Origin: Anthonomus grandis grandis
Lineage: Eukaryota; Arthropoda; Insecta; Coleoptera; Curculionidae
DNA length: 64,000 nucleotides
Direction of reading: 5' to 3'
Assembly: GCF_022605725.1 (NCBI RefSeq)
Contig: NC_065547.1
Coordinates: 24,903,167 to 24,967,166, forward strand
The first letter of the stretch is position 1, and each line of letters starts with the position of its first letter. Shown piece by piece: positions 46,101 through 55,100 of this stretch. The position numbers and the translations under genes were made by a program. The notes below the pieces were generated by a model, which was not told the DNA's origin, did no database searches, and saw nothing but the letters and a program-made list of their open reading frames with translations.

Positions 46101-49100
46101 TATTGGGACAAATAGGGGTCATGTCAATCATTTACAAATTGAAAGAACTCGTCCATTATCTCAAAGAGACCTACGTAACTTAGGAAAAAATTAAAAACTC
46201 TAAGTCTCAGTCTCAAAATATCCTTTTATGTATCAATCAGGTTACATGTTTCGCTAATAAAGCATCATCAGACCTACAATAAACAGAAAAACACACGTAA
46301 CTACAATAAAACCTTACACTAAAACAAAATCAAATATTAAAATTAGTTAAAATTACCTTATAGCTAGATGACCTGCTAAGTACTGACAAATAAAATTAAA
46401 ATCTGAGAATACCCACATATTTTATAATGAAAAAGAATAACATGGCACAAATATTCAACAAAAAATATAAAAAGGAAAAACGTGACAGGTGTAGTATTTG
46501 AACCCACGCTCTAAAGTTGATCTGGGTCAAACACCAGACCGTTAACCACTCGGCCAGCCCTGCTTATGAATGTTAGAGTCAAAGGCATATATGCGTATCG
46601 TGAGCAGAAACAGGAGGTTAGATAAGATTATTAAAGATAAGTCCTGGCTCAAAGGTGAAAACATCATTAATTGATGTTTTCACAATTGATTAATTAATTG
46701 ATTAATTTTGACATGCGTACTTAGCAGGTTATCTAGCTATAAGGTAATTTTAACTAATTTTAACATTTAATTTTATTTTAGTGTAAGGTTTTATTGTAGT
46801 TACGTGTGTTTTTCTGTTTATTGTAGGTCTGATGATGCTTTATTAGCGAAACATGTAACCTGATTGACACATAAAAAGATATTTTGAGACTGAGGCTTAT
46901 ATAAAAATAAATATTCAAAATTTTTATTTTAAATTTTAAGCTTTTGTATTTTATTATTCTTTCGAAATGTATGAAATCAATTTAAATAATTTATGAATGT
47001 ATTTTTTTTAAGTGCACTCTAAACTTTAAATGTAAATATCTCCAAGAGGGTTAACTGTAGCGAAATTTTTAAAGTGCACCTTTTTTAACCAAAACTGTTT
47101 GCACAATGCATATTTTAAATAAAAATTTAATTATTACAAGTCTAAAAATGGTAAGAGGTTTACTCGTAGCCGATCGATAGTTCTAGCCTGGACACTTATC
47201 CCCGCTTCCATCGATACCTCACAACAGAAGCCGAAATCATGCGAGGCGACGACCGCATCGCAATGGCAAAAATTCCGCGCTGGGGTACATATTTTGCGTT
47301 GATTCGAAATAATATTTTACTGCAGGTATTATTGTAGTTTATAGTAAGATTACGCATTTAAAATTTTAAACTACCAAACTATTTTGATACTCGCTTTGAG
47401 TTTTAAAAAGAATAAAGATTCGGTATTTAAATTAGGTGGGTAAATTAACAATTTTATTTTTAACTTACATTTTACAATCTTAATTTTATTTAGAATAATG
47501 CCTACCTCTTGCTGCAGTCCTCTTTAAGCTCAGAAAAAATTATAATGGATTTTAATTTTTTTTTTTTGTTTTTTTTTTGATTATCTTCGTAATCATTCAA
47601 ATTTTCGATTTTTTAAATAAGCAACAAAAATTTGGCGTAGGTACCTACCTAATTTCGTTTTCGGCATTAACATTTTTACGAAAAAGTAATACAGCAATGT
47701 AAAAACTTTCCCATAGCAACCAAGATAACCCACAAAAGTGTCAAGAATAAGTTTTTGAAAATTTGTTTTTTTTTCAATAATCTTCAAAACCACATAAAAT
47801 ATAATATATATATTTTTTTATATGGCATATTCTTTTACAAGTAAATAATGTGCAACTTTGGGGTAAATTATCCATTTTTGTATGTTGAGGGTATACGAAT
47901 GTGAAACACCGTTTATGTATATTTTTTCCAATAAAATAAATATTAAAAAATATTTAAAACATTTATCATATACCTAAAAATACGTAATAATAAAAAAAAA
48001 ATATTATCTTGTAAAATGTAAAATATTAGGTCCCGCGGTATCTCCACGTAGTCGTTCCACTGTACGGCGTGCGCCACCAAATCTCGGCTTCAATTTTGAC
48101 GCCACGAAACCAGTGTCACGGCTAGAACTCTCGATCGGCTACGGTTTACTCTATGGCATTTATAGTCTGGCAAGACTAACCGGTTTACAGGGGATTTTTC
48201 TAAAGAGTTGAGTTTGTTAGACAGTCTTGATCTTAAGGTTTTAGACAACAAGAACAACTCCCTAGATCTGATCTGTTACAGAATCATCAGGCCGGTTTCG
48301 TAAGTTCTCTGAATGGTCTCAGTCAGCAGTCTCATACATATGAAGTATTAAAAGAAAAAATTATAACAAGATAATTTCTAAATATCTTAACCAACAAAAT
48401 CTTAATCATTAGAAGTTAATTTAAATAAATAAAAGTAAGGATTCTCCAGATCCCGTTTAAAGCGTAATTAATCCTGTAACAGCATAATTTTAAAAAACCT
48501 TAATTTCAAGATTTGCCATGTAAAAAAACTCTTGTTTAAATTTTGTTAAAAAGGAAAAATAAATAAAAAAAAATAATTTATGGCTAAAATTTAAAAAGAA
48601 CCATTAAGTTTATCACCCTGTATCTTGGATGTCTTTGATTTTTGGACTAGAAAAATTTAACTTAATCTCATTCTTGTTTTAAAAAGAATCTGTTGTTAAA
48701 TTAATTACCAACATTTGGCATCATGGGTCTTAGCTAGTGATCTAATAGCTAAAAATATTTTTAGCGATGCAGCGTTGCCGCTTATACCAAAAAATAGTAG
48801 CAACTTTGTTATTTTAAATGGAATACCCTGTATATTATTTTCTTTTCTGATCCGCTATCGCTTTATGATTGTTTTTGTATAGCTTATTCCTACACCCACT
48901 TTTATTGATTTTCAAGAAATTAATTATTTTCTTTATTTTTTTACCAAAACATAGCTCCAAATCAATTTGGAGCGCAGAAAATTGAAATTATGAGCGTAAT
49001 TTACAGAAGCATTGTACATTAGTCTTCACTATAAAAATGTGCTCTACATTATACAGCTCTACATTGGTTAAAATTAGTGATTTTACCGCTAGATTCAAAA

Positions 49101-52100
49101 ATTGTAAAAAATGCATAAAATGGCACACTCTGTATATTATAACATATTCTAAAAGGAAATTGAAATCCCTTTCTAACGAGGTATCATGTTCCTATATCTA
49201 AGTAGTTCGGTTTCTGAAATAAAAGCAAGTTTCTGTAAAAATCGGAATATTTTGACATATTTGCTTTAGGTGCCCATGAAAGGTCATGACCAAACAATGC
49301 TATGCTATTGCCGTTTAGTTGATCAATAATAGTAATACAAGTGGGTGTTTCTTAATAAAATGGATAAAAGAAAATGTATGCGAATACAAAATAACTTAAT
49401 ACAATTAACTATACAAATACAAATTAACTATACAATTTGTTTCAAAATTAAAAAATTATTTAATTAGTTATCCTAAGATTATGAGAAATTTACAATAAAT
49501 TTTCATGACTGCTACTAACTTCTAAGCGCTTCAAAATCCTCCGTTGTACAGCATGTGTTGTCGCTGCTTGTATTTGAGAAGGATCTTGTTGACCAATGCA
49601 ATTGATAAGTCGTTGACGTAGTTCCCGTTTACTGTTTACCGGTGTCTTGTATACTATTTGCTTCAAATTACTCCAAAAGTAAAAATCAAGTGGTGTAAGA
49701 TCAGGTGACCTCGCAGGCTAATTCCATGGTCCCAAACGCCTAAACCAGCGGTCATCTGAAGGTATTTATGGAAGTTTAATGACCCGTCGTAAATAAAAAA
49801 GGCTATTTGATTATCTTTTAGTAAAGAAAAAATATTAAAACTAAATTTTTCTTGAAATCCCATTTCCTTAACCGCATGTAGATTTTGATTAGCCCAAAAA
49901 TGTTGATTTCTTCTATTAAAAATAACTTCTCTAGAAAACTTTGCTTTATCCGTCCATATTACTTTTTTTAGGAAGTTTGGATCCTCTTGAGTGCGTGTCA
50001 GAAGTGTCTCAAAATATGAAGAAGAACGCGACGTTGGTAATCATCCATTTTCAGCTGATGTACTTTTGAAAATTTAAAGGGATGCATATTATTGTCGTCC
50101 AGAATTTTTTGCACAGAATAAAAAGTTAGGCCTAAATCATCTACTGCACTCCAGATGGAAGCTTGTGGATATGCGTGAAAGTAGGCTAAAACATTTCCGA
50201 TGTTGTCCTCATCAGACGTACAGGCTTGGGTAAAGTTGTATCATTTTTAAGTTCTGAACCGAATTGTATGAAGGTATTTTGTATTCGCACAAATTTTCTT
50301 TTATCCATTTTTTTGTAAATTGGGATACATTTCGTTGCACTTTCTAAGCATGTTCTTGCTACAATTTTGTCACATTGCCCATGATCAATAAATAGATTCA
50401 TCAAAACTTCATTCAAACCCAAGCGTAATTACAATTAATCAACTTAATGTAACTGTCAAACATCAATAGCATAGCATTGTTGTGTCATGCTGTTTCAAAT
50501 ATGTTACAATATTCCGATTTTTACAGAAAATTGCTTTTATTTCAGAAACCAAGCTATAGAGATATAGGAACATGATTCCTCGTTAGAAAGGGATTTCAAT
50601 TTCCTTTTAGAATATGTTATAATATACAGGGTGTTCCATTTAAAAAAATGCATTTTCACAAGTTTTGTATCTAGCGGTAAAATCACTAATTTTGAGCAAC
50701 CCTGTATAACGTAGAACAAATTTTTATAGTGAAAACTAATGTACAATACTTTCGTAAATTACGTTTATAATTTAAATTTTCTGCGCGTTCCAGTGCCGTA
50801 GTAATAAAAACTTATTTGGAGCTATGTTTTGGTCAAAAAATAAAGAAGATAATTAATTTCTCGAAAACCACTAAAGATAGGTGTAGGCACAACTTAAACA
50901 AAAACAATTATAAAACGGATCGGAAAATAAAATAATATACAGGGTATTCCATTTAAAATAACAAAGTTGCTAATCATGCCAAATTTTCAAAAAAATTCAA
51001 TTTTCCGTTCTCCGTGAATGTCTAAGGTACAATGAACCATCAATCACCTTGTATACCCTGTATACCTTGTAATGAAAAAAATATATAAGCGACACATTTG
51101 ATTTTTGTATCCAGCCTTTTACTATTTTTAAAATAAATTTTTCTTGTATTACCTGTATGTTGAATCCTGCATAAGTGAATTATAACAAAGGCCAGAGAGT
51201 TAAATAGGACTAAAATCATAATAGCATAGCTGGATCTGACCCCTAGAAGGGTTCCTACTAGGAGAATCAGAGTCCAAATAAGCCTTAACAGATGCCCTTG
51301 AAGTTGGCTTCTCACTCCAAGCGACAAATTCTGGAAGAAAGTAAACTGCGTTCCCGCGTTATTAAACATTAATCCACCCAGTGTACGGTTGTGTAAAATG
51401 TGTAATTTTGTGTAAGTTGTGACCCAACTATGTACATACCTTATGGTTGGTGGCTGCCATTAGACATCCTGACAATCCTACAATTGGTACCATGTATAAA
51501 CCAAAAGCAAACCATAAGTGACCATACCAGGACATTGTTTTGTTTAAAACATCTAGTAAAAATGCCAGTGCAATCACGAACGTGCTTGCAATAATCCAGC
51601 TGAATACTATAGCTAGGAGTGTAAATATAATGAATTTTGCGGTGGATTTCGATGTACCTAAAATCACAATAAAAAATCAATTATTAGTACAATATAGAAA
51701 AATTATTGTGGCTATACCAGTTCTGAAATCTAACAGACTAAAAACGAATACCGCCAAAGAGAGCGCCATAACCACATAGTTAACAATCATAGCAGTTGTA
51801 TTCGTATAGTGTATAAAGAACCAACCCAAAACATCGAAATACACAGAAGCTTCCGTTGAGGTCATATTCTCTGAAAGAAAACTCTTATGTAAATGTGTTC
51901 TACCTATTTCATTGAGTATTACGTCATTATTTAAATAAATATTAAATTTAGAAAATAATTTTTTGCAAATATCCTATATAGTGTGTTCTAAATTCGCTGC
52001 TCACAATTGTGATCTCATAGACAGTATTAAATTAAATTTTTGTGTACCACGATTAAATTCTAGGAATACTAAAACCTTTTACTGTAACAAGGCAAATACG

Positions 52101-55100
52101 AATATACTCTTATATTCACCCCTGTATGTAGTGTGCAATAACGCTAATAGAGTCTCACAATCTTGTGATTTATTTGTATGCTCTGGTGCTGAAGTTGTAA
52201 GAGCGTTTTTTGGATTATCCAATTAACTTTGCTGTTTGTATTGTTTATGTTTTTTTTCTCTCTTTGAGATTCAGGTATAAAGGGTATTTGTTTTTTTTTA
52301 GGGTTAATAATTTGTGGTTGCCTATTTTTATACAGGAAGCTTAGGATTGTTGCTACAAATTATTAAAAAATAGTTTATACTATGATGTCGCGGAGAATAT
52401 TTTAGTTTTAGTTTATGTATTTATTATATATATGTCTTTATTATATCTTAAAAACTATTAAAACATTACCATTATTGTAACCTTTGGCTCTGTAAATGGT
52501 TTATCCTATTGGGCTGTATTGCTAAAAATAAATAAATAAATAAATTCGGAAATTAAATTTGTATTTAAATAACTGACAAAATACCGTTTTAAAATGTTAA
52601 ACACTCTGAATAGTTTCAGGGATGTACAACAAAAACCGAAATTTCTGAAAATATTTTTAATTTTTTCCTGGTTCAAAATAAACATTTCAAAATAATTTGC
52701 AATGTTGGGTGTTTCTCGAAGTTTCACAAAGAACAATGCAGCGGAGATTGGCCAAAGAAGGTCTTATTAGATGTAGACCGCATGCAAACCGAGACTAACA
52801 ATTGCTATGAGATAAAAGCGATACCAGTGGGCACAAAATAAAAGGATTTCACTATTGATAGCCGGAAAAAGGTTAATAAATCCTACATAACTGTATTTAA
52901 GTTGAAATTATAGACATTTTACCACTAAGCAAAACTCTTATTTTTACTCTCGACACGTGTTTTGCTAACGATATTAGTGGTAAAACTATTTCGTAATTTG
53001 AGTGTCAAGCCAAAGACACTCATTGTACTGTATATATTATTCAACCAAAGTCCTTTTTCACAGGTGTGTTTTTCAAATCGATTTTCCAAGTATTAGTCAA
53101 AAAATTACAGTTCGTACGACGAAGGTAAAATGAGAAATATAAGCGAAACAGCACAGTGCTGACCATTAAACATCCTCCTTCGGTTGGTATGGTCCGTAAT
53201 CAGTTATAAGGGGCCTTTGTCGAAGGTACAATGCCAAAAAATACCATAAAATTTTAGAAACTCCCACAAAAGAAAAAATGGTTCAAGAGTTGAGAAATCC
53301 TATTTTTACGCATGATGGCGCACCATGCCATCGTGCACAAAGACAACATTTTTAGCTAAAATAATAGGAGATTCGCCCGACATACATAAATTAATCTACC
53401 AAGCCAGATTTTGTTTTCATGTTAGTTACCCTTCTTTTTAGGGACATTTGTTATATTTATAGTAAATTTCGCTGTTTAACATGATATAGCCTTCTAAATG
53501 TATATTGACACGTTATCAATTAGGAAAACTTCATTTTTGAGCATATAACCTGAATCAAGGTTGATTCTAATAAAAGTTGCTTAACTGCAGAATTTTCATT
53601 GGAGTATCTTTATTTTTTAATAATGTTTAATGAGGTACAATATTAAAAAGACGAACGAGAAATGATGAATGAAACTAGCTCAAAGATCGATAGATAAAAC
53701 GCTGGGTACATAAAAGATTTGATCTCTCAAGTAAATCCGCGCCGAACCGCGCCAAGCCGCGCTTTTGTGAACGTTGCGGCAACGTTAAAGAACATTTGGT
53801 CTTTGCGGGAGAAACGTCCAAACCGACTGCAACAAACAGTTGTTCGTTAGTGTCCAAGCCCTGTGATTAGTTGTTTGGTTTTTAAAATTTCGTGGTGAAT
53901 ATTGCTCATTAAACACATAGTTTTGTCATCATTTCATCATGTTAAAAACGCTCAAAAAAAGAAAAGACGACCTGGTGGACAAGGCTATTTCAGAATTGAA
54001 AAAAGTATAGTGGAAGCGATCTATTAAATTATTTTTTCGTGGATCCACTCGTCAGACATTCTTTATCACACGATTATCAAAAACAGTCAATGTGGATATC
54101 GAACACAATCAATACACGCATATAAAAACAAAAAATAAACATGTTAACACTTCAAAAACTTCGTCCAAACTAATCGCGCCAAGACGCGCACGAGCCTCGG
54201 TTTTCTTTTGATGTACCGACAACTGGCGGAACAACAACGAACACGCGCAAAGAAGATCGTTTGTGCGCACTTTCCCGTCCATTCTGAATGCAATGCAACG
54301 TTGCAAAACGTTTTGCGCGGTTTGGACGCACCTTAAGAATAATTATTTGACTTAGACTAAATTAAATAAAAACAAGTATCGTTAAAGATTAAAGTTCATA
54401 ATTTTTCTAAATCTATTTAGAAATTAGCATATGACAGAGCATTTTCTAAATTTAATATCTATTTAAATAGTGACTTAATACGCAATAAAATAAGTAAGTA
54501 GTTATACATTCGTCACAACAATATAGATCTGATTTATTCAATAAAATTTCATTATTCTTTAACTTACCTGTCATTTCAGGAGCATCTGCTAAACTTTTAA
54601 CCAAAGATAAAACATTGTCACCACCATGCTGATATGATCCAGAAGGAATATTGTCAAAACCATCATATTTGGTATGATATCTATAGCCATCACTAGTATA
54701 TGCCATATCAACCCCTTAGGAAATAAAATCTAATTAAATAAATGTCCCAGGATTAGGTCAATATCAATCTTACCAACAACCTCTCCAAAATCCCTAAAAA
54801 CGCGAAAATCTGTGTCAGAAGGTAACAAGCCACTCTGAAATAATTCCTCAGCGGTCACACTTCCAAACGGGTGTGGTACTTGGCTGTAGTATTTTACTAG
54901 CCATGGTTTTTTGGGTCCAGTTTGGAAAAGTTGCAATCTTCCACCCGCACCTGATGCTTCCAAGTTTACAAGGACCTTTGACCTTAAAATGTTTCATAAT
55001 TTAATGCATTTCTAGAAATGGATTGGTTAGTTAATTCTTACTCATTGGCCCATTTATGGTGTGCAATATAACCATGGGAGGCTTGCATAGGAGTCTCCTC

